From contig SFEP01000017.1 of the NCBI GenBank assembly GCA_004557185.1, positions 1 through 37,805 of the forward strand: DNA of 37,805 nucleotides. The letters run 5' to 3'. Source of the stretch: Bacteroidales bacterium (lineage in GTDB: Bacteria > Bacteroidota > Bacteroidia > Bacteroidales > Bacteroidaceae). The first letter of the stretch is position 1, and each line of letters starts with the position of its first letter. Shown one piece after another: positions 1 through 7,792 of the stretch. The notes under the pieces are model-generated. The model was not told where the DNA came from, ran no database searches, and worked only from the letters and a program-made list of their open reading frames with translations. Position numbers and translations under genes: made by a program.

Positions 1-216
1 CAAGCCAAATGAGCAGCGCCAAAGCCGAGAGGATTTGAGCGATGCCATGGCGAGAAAAGGTCGGATGAAATCCAACCTTTTCGTCAAGCCAAATGAGCAA
101 CGCCAAAGCTGATAGGATTTGAGCGATGCCATGGCGAGAAAAGGTCGGATGAAATCCAACCTTTTCGTTAAGCCCAATGAGCAACGCCAAAGCCGAGAGG
201 ATTTGAGCGATGCCAT
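1..216 (-). CDS. possible N-terminal part of a gene running off the left edge
   Basis: Read on the minus strand, the tandem repeat is open from an ATG at 216 to the window edge (72 codons). It gives a 28-residue peptide repeat, MASLKSSRLWRCSFGLTKRL followed by DFIRPFLA. The diverged copy at 27341-27430 is read in the same frame just before the signal peptide of the beta-galactosidase, so this may be the leader of another exported protein encoded to the left. An open frame in a repeat whose period is a multiple of three is weak evidence by itself; it may be non-coding. Confidence 0.25.
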   Translation of the reverse strand, partial: MASLKSSRLWRCSLGLTKRLDFIRPFLAMASLKSYQLWRCSFGLTKRLDFIRPFLAMASLKSSRLWRCSFGL

Positions 217-246
217 GGCGAGAAAAGGTCGGATGCAATCCAACCC
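1..246. repeat. 84-bp tandem repeat, about 2.9 copies
   Basis: Units start at 1, 85 and 169; the third decays after about 246. The units are nearly identical (for example 110-114 differs) and the period is exactly 28 codons. Each unit carries GAAAAGGTCGGA, a 5-nt loop and TCCAACCTTTTC, a 12-bp hairpin with one mismatch. A diverged fourth copy in the same orientation lies at 27341-27430, inside the 5' end of the beta-galactosidase gene. The repeat may continue left of the window. Confidence 0.95.
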
Positions 247-261
247 ACCTCACCCCCAAGC

Positions 262-1215
262 ATGAACACTGCACACCGCACCCTGAGCCTGCTGCTCCTG
301 CTGCTGGCCATGGCCTGCACAGGCTTGCAGGCGCAGACCATTGTGGAACTGAAACGGGGCGGCACCGTGCGCGCCAAGAACATGGACGACTACAAGGAGG
401 AACTGCGCCTGAACGAACGCGAACGGGCAGACTCCATGCAGTACACCGACCACCTGCGACGCGCCTTCAACGCCCTGCACGCCGACTCGCTCACGCTGGC
501 CGAGAGCCTGTTCCGCCAAGCACTGAAATTGCGCCCCGAGGCACCAGGCAACTACATTCTGCACTATAACCTGGCGCTTATCGACGTGGCACGCGGCCAA
601 CTGCCCACGGCACTCGATGCCCTTGACAAGGTGCTAAAGGAGCATCCCGACTTTGGCGATGCCCGGCTCACACGAGCTGAGTGCCTGCTGGCGGCCGGCC
701 GCCACGCTGAGGCCGTGGCCGACTGCGACGCGCTGAGGCCCGAAGCCCGTATGCCAGCCGACGCTGCTGCACGCCGCACCCTCTTCATTCGCGCCGCGGC
801 CAAGTATGCCCTGCGCCGCTACGCCGACTGCCGCGCCGACCTGCTCACGCTGCTGCATGCCGACCCGCAGAACGAGAGTGCCCTGCTGCTCGAGGCGCTC
901 ACGCTGCAGCACATGGGGCAACCCACCGAGGCCATCAACAAGCTCAACCTCATCGTGGCGGCCTATCCGCAAAGCGCCGATGCGCTGGCCACACGGGCCT
1001 CCGTGCTCTATGGCATGAAGCGTTACGCCCTGGCACGGGCCGACTACGACAGGCTCGTCAGTATGCAACCCCGTGAGGCTGAATGGCTGGTGGAGCGCGC
1101 ACGCTGCTTGGTGGCGCTGGGCGAAAAAACGGCTGCCCGCCGCGACCTCGACAAAGCCGTGCAGCTGGGTACGCCGCAGGGCGTGGTGCAGGCTCTCTAC
1201 AACCTCACACGCTGA
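262..1215 (+). CDS. secreted tetratricopeptide-repeat protein
   Basis: The 317-residue product has a signal peptide (residues 1 to about 24, ending LQAQ). The rest is alpha-helical with degenerate TPR units from about residue 70 to the end: motifs such as A-x-L-F-R-Q-A, Y-N-L-A-L and A-R-A-D-Y-D recur at about 34-residue intervals. TPR proteins are protein-binding scaffolds; no partner or enzyme domain is visible. A Cys at residue 19 lies near the cleavage region, but AMAC is a poor lipobox, so a periplasmic protein is more likely than a lipoprotein. The start is the first ATG after the tandem repeat. The glycosidase gene begins 45 bp downstream and may be co-transcribed. Confidence 0.85.
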   Translation: MNTAHRTLSLLLLLLAMACTGLQAQTIVELKRGGTVRAKNMDDYKEELRLNERERADSMQYTDHLRRAFNALHADSLTLAESLFRQALKLRPEAPGNYILHYNLALIDVARGQLPTALDALDKVLKEHPDFGDARLTRAECLLAAGRHAEAVADCDALRPEARMPADAAARRTLFIRAAAKYALRRYADCRADLLTLLHADPQNESALLLEALTLQHMGQPTEAINKLNLIVAAYPQSADALATRASVLYGMKRYALARADYDRLVSMQPREAEWLVERARCLVALGEKTAARRDLDKAVQLGTPQGVVQALYNLTR

Positions 1216-1260
1216 CACCGCGGGGCTACTGCTCGCACATACCTTTATTATATAACATAT

Positions 1261-2718
1261 ATGGCCTTACGCATTTGGCTTTGGCTGCTATGCTGGTGGC
1301 CCCTCGCGGCGCTGGCGCAGCAAGCCCACTCAACCGCTACGCCGCAAGTAGTACACGAGGTTCGCGCCGTGTGGATTACGACGCTCTGGGGCCTCGACTG
1401 GCCGCGCCACAAGGCAACCACTGCCGCGGGCATGGCGCAGCAGCGCCGCGAACTCTGCGACATGCTCGACCGCCTGCAGCGCTTGGGCATCAACACCGTG
1501 CTCTTTCAGGCCAGGGTGCGCTCTACCACAGCCTATCCCTCGGCCATCGAGCCCTGGGACGCTGCCTTCACGGGCACCGCGGGACGCCGGCCTGACTACG
1601 ACCCGCTGCGTCTCGCCGTCGACGAATGTCACCGCCGCGGCATGGAATGTCATGCCTGGGTGGTGGCATTTCCCATTTGCAAGGTGGCTACGGCGCAGCA
1701 ACTGGGCGCGGCGGCATTGCCACGCGTGCATCCCGAACTCTGCCAGAAGTGCGGCGATGCCTGGATGATGGACCCCGGTGTGCCCGGCACCGCGGACTAT
1801 CTGGCGGACATCTGTCGCGAAATAGTCAGCGCCTACGACGTGGACGGCATTCACCTCGACTACATTCGTTACCCCGAGCCAGGCATACCCTTCAACGACG
1901 ACCGCACCTACCGCCTCTATGGCCACGGCCGTCACAAAAAGGCCTGGCGCACTGCCAACGTAGACCGCTGCGTCAAGGCCGTGCACGATGCCGTGAAAGC
2001 CGTGCGGCCTTGGGTGAAAATGAGTTGCTCGCCCGTGGGCAAATACTCCGACCTCTCGCGCTACTCCTCGTTTGGCTGGAATGCCCGCGATGCGGTGTCG
2101 CAGGACGCGCAGCGATGGCTCAGCGAGGGATGGATGGACATGCTCTTCCCGATGATGTACTTCGACGGCGTGCACTACTATCCCTTTGCCGCCGACTGGC
2201 GAGAGCACGATGCGGGCCGACCCGTTGTGCCAGGCTTGGGCATCTACTTTCTCAGTCGCCATGAAAAGGATTGGCCGCTCCTCACCCTCCAGCGGCAGGT
2301 GCAGGTGGCCCGCTCGCTGGGACTGGGCGGCCAGGCCTATTTCCGGGCCCGCTTCCTGCTCGACAATGTGAAGGGGCTCTACGACTGGCTCGCCGCCGAC
2401 TTTTACAGCCGTGCCGCCCTCGTGCCGCCCATGACGTGGCTTCGCTCCACGCCGCCCGCCGCGCCGCAGCCGCAGCAGTCGTGGCAGGGCCAGCGCCTCA
2501 CGCTGCAGTGGCAGGCCGTGCAGCACGACACGCCCGTCACCTACAACGTCTACCGCCTCTCGTCGTCCTACGGCGACCGTCTGCTGGCTCGCCGCCTCAC
2601 CGCCACCACCTTCACCTCCCTCGTCTACCTGCCGGCCTTGAAGCATGCGCAGTATGTGGTGACGACCGTCGACGCCTACGGCAACGAGAGCGAACCCGCC
2701 GTAGCGGTGGAGCAGTGA
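1261..2718 (+). CDS. secreted GHL10-family glycoside hydrolase (DigH/YngK-like) with C-terminal Fn3-like domain
   Basis: The 485-residue product has a signal peptide (about 1-20, ending LALAQ). The body (about 30-350) matches the GHL10 family (PF02638): EVRAVWITT at the first strand, GINTVLFQARVRSTTAYPS, a YDPLRLAVDECHRRGMECHAW block, GIHLDYIRYP, and MDMLFPMMYFDG. E. coli DigH of this family cleaves peptidoglycan glycan strands lacking stem peptides, so a cell-wall role is likely but inferred. The last 80 or so residues resemble a fibronectin type III domain (TYNVYRLS ... YVVTTVDAYGNES). It follows the TPR gene by 45 bp on the same strand. Confidence 0.88.
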   Translation: MALRIWLWLLCWWPLAALAQQAHSTATPQVVHEVRAVWITTLWGLDWPRHKATTAAGMAQQRRELCDMLDRLQRLGINTVLFQARVRSTTAYPSAIEPWDAAFTGTAGRRPDYDPLRLAVDECHRRGMECHAWVVAFPICKVATAQQLGAAALPRVHPELCQKCGDAWMMDPGVPGTADYLADICREIVSAYDVDGIHLDYIRYPEPGIPFNDDRTYRLYGHGRHKKAWRTANVDRCVKAVHDAVKAVRPWVKMSCSPVGKYSDLSRYSSFGWNARDAVSQDAQRWLSEGWMDMLFPMMYFDGVHYYPFAADWREHDAGRPVVPGLGIYFLSRHEKDWPLLTLQRQVQVARSLGLGGQAYFRARFLLDNVKGLYDWLAADFYSRAALVPPMTWLRSTPPAAPQPQQSWQGQRLTLQWQAVQHDTPVTYNVYRLSSSYGDRLLARRLTATTFTSLVYLPALKHAQYVVTTVDAYGNESEPAVAVEQ

Positions 2719-2821
2719 CGCCCCGCTTTTCAGCCGTCCGCCCCCCGCTCCGCCACGGCATCCCCGTCACGCCGCCCCCCACTTTGTGCAAGGCAGCACG
2801 CACCGTTTGGCGGTGAATGCT

Positions 2822-2829
2822 TAACTTTG
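2822..2829 (+). promoter_or_regulatory. -7 box (TAACTTTG) for pyrE
   Basis: TAACTTTG fits the Bacteroidetes -7 consensus TAnnTTTG and lies about 85 bp before the chosen pyrE ATG. No well-spaced -33 TTG is visible. A longer frame opens at 2827, but that codon lies inside this box, which supports the internal ATG at 2914. Confidence 0.5.
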
Positions 2830-2913
2830 CAAGTAGCCAAGCCAGCGGGCTGCCCGCCGATGCCCACCCCGCCAGCACTTTTCAAAGCAAACAATTTACA
2901 TCAACCCGAATAT

Positions 2914-3546
2914 ATGGAACAATTAGCCTCAATCTTTGCCGAGAAACTCTTACACGTCAAAGCCATCAAGTTGCAGCCCGAAGCCCCCTTCACCTGGGCA
3001 AGCGGCTGGAAGTCGCCTTTCTACTGCGATAACCGCAAAACGTTGGCTTATCCCGCCCTGCGCTCGTTCGTCAAGCTGGAACTGAGCCGTATCGTGGCCG
3101 AGAAATATCCCGAAGCCGAAGCCGTAGCCGGCGTAGCCACCGGAGCCATTGCGCAGGGTGCCCTCGTGGCCGATGCGCTGGCCCTGCCCTTTGCCTACGT
3201 GCGTTCAAAACCCAAGGACCACGGCATGACGAACCTCATCGAGGGCGACCTGCAACCCGGCATGAAGGTGGTGGTAGTGGAAGACCTCATCTCCACGGGC
3301 GGCAGCAGTCTGAAGGCCGTTGAAGCCCTCAGAGCACACGGTTGCGAAGTGGTGGGCATGGTGGCCAGCTACACCTACGGCTTCCCCGTAGCCGAGCAGG
3401 CTTTTGCCGATGCTGGCGTGGAACTCACCACCCTCACCAACTACGAAGCTGTGGTGGGCGTAGCACTCCAAACGGGCTACATCAAGCAAGAACACGTGGC
3501 GCTGCTACACGACTGGCGTGCCAACCCCGCCGAATGGGGCAAGTAA
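2914..3546 (+). CDS. pyrE: orotate phosphoribosyltransferase
   Basis: PyrE joins orotate to PRPP to make OMP in pyrimidine biosynthesis, in the cytoplasm. The 210-residue product has the expected length. It shows FTWASGWKSPFYCDNRK near residues 26-42 (substrate-binding N-terminal region) and the PRPP-binding loop VVVVEDLISTGGSS at 119-132. The ATG at 2914 is preferred over in-frame starts from 2827 because the product then begins MEQLASIFAEKLL, like other PyrE proteins, and because a -7 box covers 2822-2829. No other pyr gene is in view. Confidence 0.96.
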   Translation: MEQLASIFAEKLLHVKAIKLQPEAPFTWASGWKSPFYCDNRKTLAYPALRSFVKLELSRIVAEKYPEAEAVAGVATGAIAQGALVADALALPFAYVRSKPKDHGMTNLIEGDLQPGMKVVVVEDLISTGGSSLKAVEALRAHGCEVVGMVASYTYGFPVAEQAFADAGVELTTLTNYEAVVGVALQTGYIKQEHVALLHDWRANPAEWGK

Positions 3547-3570
3547 AACGCATTTTCCCTCACACACGGA

Positions 3571-3604
3571 AGCCCTGCCGCGCCTCACCAGCGCCGGCAG
3601 GGCT
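3571..3604 (+). terminator. hairpin after pyrE
   Basis: A perfect 10-bp stem, AGCCCTGCCG (3571-3580) and CGGCAGGGCT (3595-3604), lies 25 bp after the pyrE stop. Only a short ACACTTTT follows 10 nt later, so the U-tract is poor. Confidence 0.5.
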
Positions 3605-3709
3605 GGTCGTAGGAACACTTTTGGCCGGCGTCTCCGGCTCACAGTAGCACCCTTGTCCCTAGGGGTGAGTGCTCTTCATTCGCTTTGTCATATTCTCCCA
3701 TTCAAACAT

Positions 3710-5146
3710 ATGAAAACAACCCTTTCCACTCTGCGCCGCATGTGGCTGTGCCTTGCGCTCTTCATGGCGGTAGCAGGAGCCTGGGCGCAAGCCACGCAGG
3801 CCAAATACGTATTCTACTTCATTGGCGACGGTATGGGCGTAAATCAGGTGAACGCCACGCAAACCTATTTAGCCGCGCTGCAAGGCCGCATCGGCGTGCA
3901 GCCCATCTGCTTCACGCAGTTTCCGTATGCAGCCCTCGTCACCACCTACAGTGCCACCAACGGCGTGACCGACTCGGCGGCTGCCGGCACAGCACTGGCC
4001 ACGGGACGCAAAACGAAGAACGGCGCGCTGGGCATGCTGGCCGACCAGCAGACCCACGTGAACAGTGTGGCCGAATGGGCACGTCAGGCTGGAGCCGCCG
4101 TAGGGGTGGCCACCAGCGTGAGTGTCGACCACGCCACGCCCGCCGCCTTCTATGCCCACCAGGCAGGTCGCGGCTCCTACTATAACATTGGCCAGGACCT
4201 CGTGCGGGCTGGCTTCGACTTCTACGCCGGCTCCGACTTTCTGCAGCCGCAGGATCCGCACAATGCCCAGGCTCCCTCGCTCTACAAGCAGTGCGCCGAG
4301 GCGGGTTACGCCGTGGCACGTGGCTACAACGACTACCAGCGCAAGGCACGCCGTGCCGGCAAAATGGTCCTGCTGCAAACCGAGGAGGCCAGCCAGCGCC
4401 AGCGCAACGCACTGCCCTACGCCATCGACCGCCAGTCAGCCGACATGTCCTTGGCCAACATCACCCGCGCCGGCATACACTTCCTCACAGCCAAGCAGAA
4501 AAACGGCTTTTTCCTCATGGTTGAGGGTGGAAAAATCGACTGGGCCTGCCATAGCAACGACGTCGCCACCGTCATTCACGAGGTCATTGACATGGATGAG
4601 GCCGTACGCGTGGCCTACGAATTTTACGAGCAGCATCCCGACGAAACGCTCATCGTCGTAACGGCCGACCACGAAACGGGCGGCATTGTGCTGGGTCGTG
4701 GCCCCTACGAGTTGCACACCGACCATCTGCGCCACCAGCGCATGAGTGCCGAAGCCTACGCCACCCACCTGCAAACGCTTATGGACACCACCGGCAGCAA
4801 GCCCAACTGGGAGGCCGTGAAGCGCGACCTCGCCACCAACTGGGGCTTTGGCCAAGGCGTGACCCTCAGCGACAAGCAGTGGCAAAGGCTTGAACGCGCC
4901 TTCAACAAGATGAAGGAAGGCAACGCCGAGGACAAAAAGTCGCTCTACGCCTCGCTCACCGTCCTGGCCGACGAGGCCCGTGCCATCATGGCCGAGCAGG
5001 CCCTCATAGGCTGGCAAAGCGGTGGCCACTCCAACGGCTACGTACCCGCCTTTGCCATCGGAGCAGGCGCCGAGCAGTTCCATGGGCAGATTGACAACAC
5101 CGAAATCCCCGTGAAGATAGCCCACGCTGCAGGTTGGGCACACTGA
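3710..5146 (+). CDS. secreted alkaline phosphatase
   Basis: The 478-residue product has a signal peptide (1 to about 27, ending AWAQA) and the alkaline phosphatase fold (PF00245). It carries YFIGDGMG (metal-ligand Asp40), VTDSAAAGTALATG with nucleophile Ser89, VEGGKIDWACHSND, VVTADHETGG and a late GGHSNGYVP histidine motif. It would hydrolyse phosphate monoesters in the periplasm using two Zn ions and one Mg. The frame is open back to 3518, but the ATG at 3710 gives a clean signal peptide. No Pho-box-like sequence was recognised upstream. Confidence 0.93.
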   Translation: MKTTLSTLRRMWLCLALFMAVAGAWAQATQAKYVFYFIGDGMGVNQVNATQTYLAALQGRIGVQPICFTQFPYAALVTTYSATNGVTDSAAAGTALATGRKTKNGALGMLADQQTHVNSVAEWARQAGAAVGVATSVSVDHATPAAFYAHQAGRGSYYNIGQDLVRAGFDFYAGSDFLQPQDPHNAQAPSLYKQCAEAGYAVARGYNDYQRKARRAGKMVLLQTEEASQRQRNALPYAIDRQSADMSLANITRAGIHFLTAKQKNGFFLMVEGGKIDWACHSNDVATVIHEVIDMDEAVRVAYEFYEQHPDETLIVVTADHETGGIVLGRGPYELHTDHLRHQRMSAEAYATHLQTLMDTTGSKPNWEAVKRDLATNWGFGQGVTLSDKQWQRLERAFNKMKEGNAEDKKSLYASLTVLADEARAIMAEQALIGWQSGGHSNGYVPAFAIGAGAEQFHGQIDNTEIPVKIAHAAGWAH

Positions 5147-5166
5147 ATGCCCCCACGCCCCGCACC

Positions 5167-5219
5167 AAGCACCCCGTGCCGCTCGCCCCGCAACAGGGGG
5201 CTGGCAGCACGGGGTGCTT
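5167..5219. terminator. bidirectional terminator between the phosphatase gene and oxyR
   Basis: A perfect 13-bp inverted repeat, AAGCACCCCGTGC (5167-5179) and GCACGGGGTGCTT (5207-5219), lies between the convergent 3' ends of the phosphatase and oxyR genes. Short T/A stretches flank it, so it can serve both strands. Confidence 0.75.
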
Positions 5220-5244
5220 TGGCGTGGCGGTGTGGCCTAAGCCG

Positions 5245-6171
5245 TCACACGCGTTGCTGCGTGTTGTTCAGGTGGTGCATCCGTTCGGGCACACTCTCCC
5301 TGATGGCCTGCACCAAGAGGCGGCGCACGGCGTGGCGCACAAAGTGGGGCGGCGTGAGCAGCACAATTTCACGCGTCGGGATAGGTATGGCAAAAGGCCG
5401 CACCAGCGCCTTCTGCTCCGCCGTGAGCTGATAGAGCGCCAGTTCGGGCAGGAAGGTCACACCCTGGCCGCTCTCCACCATGCGCATAAAGGTTTCGATG
5501 CTCCCCAGGCGATACACGTTCTGGCTCTTGCGCGCCGCCTTGAGGTGGCAAAAGCGCACCAGCTGGTCGCGAAAGCAGTGCCCCTCGCCCAGCAGCCACA
5601 GCGGCTCGTCGGCCAGGTCCGACGTTTTGATGCGGTCGTGCCTAAAGAGCTGGTCATGCCGCGCCACATAAGCCACAAACTGCTCAAAGTAGAGACTGTC
5701 GGCCGTGCACGGCGCCACGTCGCCCAGGTACACCAGCACGGCAGCGTCCAGTTCGTGGCTCTCCAGCGCAGCCCGCAAGTCAGCCGTTTTCATCTCCACC
5801 ACACGTAGGTCGAGATCGGGAAATTCCTTGCACAAACGGGGAAAGAAGCGAGGCAGCAGATAGGGAGCAATGGTGGGCAGAATGCCGAGGGTAAACGTGC
5901 CTCCCAGCGACGCTTGCTCCTCGCTCACCAACTCGCGCACCCCCTCGGCGGCATAGAGCACCTGCTGTGCCTGCCGCACCACCTTCATTCCCAGCGGCGT
6001 GGGCGTCACGCTGCGTGCCGAGCGTTCAAACAGCGTCACGCCGAGCTCGGCCTCCAACTTCTGCACCATGGCGCTGAGCGTGGGCTGCGACACCCTGCAC
6101 GCATCGGCCGCCTTGCCAAAGTGACGCAGCCGTTCCAAGGACACAATATACTCTAATTGCTGTAAAGTCAT
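5245..6171 (-). CDS. oxyR: hydrogen-peroxide-sensing LysR-type regulator OxyR
   Basis: This 308-residue LysR-family regulator has an N-terminal winged helix-turn-helix (about 1-60, with RVSQPTLSAMVQKLEAELG) and a periplasmic-binding-like sensor domain. The motif LLGEGHCFRDQLVRFC places two cysteines nine residues apart. Counted from the ATG at 6171 they fall at Cys199 and Cys208, the same numbers as the redox pair of E. coli OxyR, which supports this start over the ATG at 6177. Oxidation of the pair would switch on peroxide-defence genes. The gene is divergent from the pterin-synthase-like gene, and a candidate OxyR site lies between them. Confidence 0.93.
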   Translation of the reverse strand: MTLQQLEYIVSLERLRHFGKAADACRVSQPTLSAMVQKLEAELGVTLFERSARSVTPTPLGMKVVRQAQQVLYAAEGVRELVSEEQASLGGTFTLGILPTIAPYLLPRFFPRLCKEFPDLDLRVVEMKTADLRAALESHELDAAVLVYLGDVAPCTADSLYFEQFVAYVARHDQLFRHDRIKTSDLADEPLWLLGEGHCFRDQLVRFCHLKAARKSQNVYRLGSIETFMRMVESGQGVTFLPELALYQLTAEQKALVRPFAIPIPTREIVLLTPPHFVRHAVRRLLVQAIRESVPERMHHLNNTQQRV

Positions 6172-6194
6172 AAGCATTCGTAAAGGTTACAGGG

Positions 6195-6202
6195 CAAATG
6201 TA
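6195..6202 (-). promoter_or_regulatory. -7 box (TACATTTG) for oxyR
   Basis: On the minus strand TACATTTG fits TAnnTTTG exactly and lies about 24 bp before the oxyR start. The -33 region upstream is T-rich without a clear TTG. Confidence 0.6.
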
Positions 6203-6235
6203 CAACTATAAGGAAAAAGGGAAAAATAGGCTTGC

Positions 6236-6250
6236 ATAGAATTTTTCTAT
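6236..6250. promoter_or_regulatory. candidate OxyR operator, ATAG-N7-CTAT
   Basis: ATAG (6236-6239), seven bases, then CTAT (6247-6250) matches one half of the E. coli-type OxyR motif ATAG-N7-CTAT-N7-ATAG-N7-CTAT. The flanking half is poorly conserved. It lies upstream of the oxyR -7 box and upstream of the divergent promoter, a position that allows control of both. OxyR often regulates its own gene, so the location fits, but the match is short. Confidence 0.4.
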
Positions 6251-6270
6251 CGTAGAATAAATAATATCTG

Positions 6271-6301
6271 TTGCAGGAAATCATGGAATATCGGATATTT
6301 G
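6271..6301 (+). promoter_or_regulatory. promoter for the pterin-synthase-like gene
   Basis: TTG (6271-6273), a 20-bp spacer, then GATATTTG (6294-6301) matches the Bacteroidetes -33/-7 pattern with one mismatch in the -7 box. The ATG at 6396 lies about 95 bp downstream, leaving a fairly long untranslated leader. Confidence 0.5.
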
Positions 6302-6395
6302 CACCAGGAAATAACAAGCACAGCGTCCGCCCCGCCCCGACGTGTTCGCCTGGCTGCCGCTGTGTAAATCTACTCACTCAAAAAAATTTACAATT

Positions 6396-6959
6396 ATGAG
6401 AAGCATCACAACCCTCGACCTGCAGTACGCTCACCGCTTTTACGGTTTCAAAGGCGAAGCCCAGTACCTTCACGGCCACACTGGCGTGCTCACCATCGAA
6501 GTAGAGGACACCATTGAGCCCGGCGTAAACATGGTATTCCCCTGCAACGAAATCCAGAAAACAGCATGGGAAGTGCTGAAAAACTTCGACCACGCCCTCA
6601 TCCTGCGTGAAGACGATCCACTGCTCCCCGCCATTCTCGACGTTTACGACAAGCAGGGCATACGCAACGGACACCCCAACAACAAAATGAAGGGCCCGGC
6701 CTTCAAGACCGAACTCGCCACGGCCTACCCCGACTGCCGTCTGGTTGTAACAAAAGAAACTATGACCGTAGAGGGTATGATAAAAATCGTGTACGACCTG
6801 CTCAAGGACAAGCTCAACATTGCGAAACTCACCTTCACCAGCGGTGTGAACGCCGCCACGGCCGAGTTCCCCGTTAGCAAAACCATTGACCGCTGTCCTC
6901 TCTGCGGCATCGCCTTGAACGAAAAGGGCGTTTGCCCCAAGTGCGGCTACCGCCACTAA
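6396..6959 (+). CDS. 6-pyruvoyl-tetrahydropterin synthase/QueD-like protein with C-terminal zinc ribbon
   Basis: The 187-residue product has the PTPS/QueD fold: zinc-ligand histidines His13 (YAHRF), His26 and His28 (YLHGHTG). The Cys that acts as catalytic base in QueD, four residues before the HGH motif, is Ala22 here, so standard QueD chemistry is doubtful. The C-terminus adds CPLCG...CPKCG (about 168-184), a zinc ribbon absent from ordinary QueD. Family members act on 7,8-dihydroneopterin triphosphate in queuosine or pterin synthesis. The ATG at 6396 is chosen because the product starts at the first beta strand; the frame is open back to 6342. It is divergent from oxyR. Confidence 0.8.
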   Translation: MRSITTLDLQYAHRFYGFKGEAQYLHGHTGVLTIEVEDTIEPGVNMVFPCNEIQKTAWEVLKNFDHALILREDDPLLPAILDVYDKQGIRNGHPNNKMKGPAFKTELATAYPDCRLVVTKETMTVEGMIKIVYDLLKDKLNIAKLTFTSGVNAATAEFPVSKTIDRCPLCGIALNEKGVCPKCGYRH

Positions 6960-7150
6960 TTGCCCAAGCGGCCCGCTGCCCACATCCTGAGTTTCACCGC
7001 TGTGCCCGCCCGGCGCATCAGTGAGCCCCTCATGCAGGCAGACCGCGCACAGCCATTGCGGTGCAGCCCGTGCAGGCATCCATCCCACCCACATCAGTCT
7101 GCCGCCGCTGCATTCCCACCCGCCATCGCTGCACCGGCACCCACATCCCG

Positions 7151-7186
7151 CTGCCCTCTGTGCCCCACCCACGGCACAAAGGGCAG
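7151..7186 (+). terminator. candidate terminator after the pterin-synthase-like gene
   Basis: CTGCCCTCTGTGCC (7151-7164) pairs with GGCACAAAGGGCAG (7173-7186), a 14-bp stem with one mismatch and an 8-nt loop, followed by CGTCGTTTCTT. It lies 190 bp after the stop, so its link to the gene is uncertain. Confidence 0.5.
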
Positions 7187-7371
7187 CGTCGTTTCTTCAT
7201 GTTGCCATCCGCCCTCTCCGCCCGTCAGCCTTCCAGCCTCCCCGTCACACCTCAGAGCCCATACCTTCGTAGCCCATGCCAGTGGCACTCCCTCACCGCG
7301 CCAGGCACCACCCCTGCCCGCGGCCTCGCCACAAACTTGCCTCTCTTCCCTCAACATTCTATTTTTTATAT

Positions 7372-7379
7372 TACCTTTG
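7372..7379 (+). promoter_or_regulatory. -7 box (TACCTTTG) for tRNA-Leu
   Basis: TACCTTTG fits TAnnTTTG and ends 11 bp before the tRNA, within an AT-rich stretch. No clear -33 TTG is seen. Confidence 0.55.
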
Positions 7380-7390
7380 CACCCACATCT

Positions 7391-7472
7391 GCGCTTGTGG
7401 CGAAATTGGTAGACGCGCCAGACTTAGGATCTGGTGTCGCGAGACGTGTAGGTTCGAGTCCTATCAGGCGCA
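7391..7472 (+). tRNA. tRNA-Leu, anticodon UAG
   Basis: The 82-nt cloverleaf has acceptor arms GCGCTTG and CAGGCGC (one G-T pair), an anticodon stem CCAGA/TCTGG around loop CTTAGGA (anticodon TAG, reading CUA codons), a class II variable arm after the anticodon stem, and a T arm with GGTTCGAGTCC. The discriminator base is A at 7472. The following bases are CCC, so the 3' CCA is not fully encoded. Confidence 0.95.
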
Positions 7473-7477
7473 CCCTC

Positions 7478-7525
7478 GGGCGTCGAAGCAATCCTCAATG
7501 GTTGCTTCGACGCCCCTACTTTTTC
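7478..7525 (+). terminator. terminator after tRNA-Leu
   Basis: A perfect 14-bp stem, GGGCGTCGAAGCAA (7478-7491) and TTGCTTCGACGCCC (7502-7515), has a 10-nt loop and is followed by CTACTTTTTCC. It starts 5 nt after the tRNA. Confidence 0.85.
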
Positions 7526-7792
7526 CGGCACCGCACAAGCAGCGGTGCCTCTCTACGAAAAGCACACCGCATCACACCAATTATCAAAGCAGCGATAACC
7601 AATTTCACCCCAACCCTTCAACCTTTACGCAACCCCATCGTCTTATGTTTGTCAACGAAGAAGAAACCGATGGATAAATCAACACGTTTCGACGCCCTCG
7701 TTCCCATCCTGCATAGCCCCTGAGGCTTCTGAAAAAGAAACGATGCAGGCTGGCAGCATCCAGTTTAACCCACCCCATACATGCCATAGGCC
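7526..7792. other. gene-free stretch
   Basis: No credible gene is visible. A small hairpin at 7527-7549 (GGCACCGC/GCGGTGCC) follows the tRNA terminator. The short open frames have no recognisable content. Confidence 0.5.

Larger units (their letters stand above)
6960..7390. other. gene-free stretch before tRNA-Leu
   Basis: This 431-bp interval is C-rich. The open frames across it are low-complexity (Pro/His/Ser-rich) and look non-coding. It holds a distant hairpin at 7151-7186 and the tRNA promoter at 7372-7379. Confidence 0.6.

Noticed and set aside
262..340. TPR protein as a lipoprotein
   Set aside because: The Cys near the cleavage region sits in AMAC, a weak lipobox, whereas LQAQ gives a good signal peptidase I site.
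6241..6260. TTCTA-TCG-TAGAA hairpin (6245-6257) resembling the Cas12a repeat handle
   Set aside because: Only the stem-like palindrome matches; the rest of the repeat is absent and it lies in the oxyR promoter region. A chance resemblance.
6960..7412. A 150-codon plus-strand frame downstream of the pterin-synthase-like gene
   Set aside because: Pro/His/Ser-rich low-complexity translation that runs into the tRNA-Leu gene.
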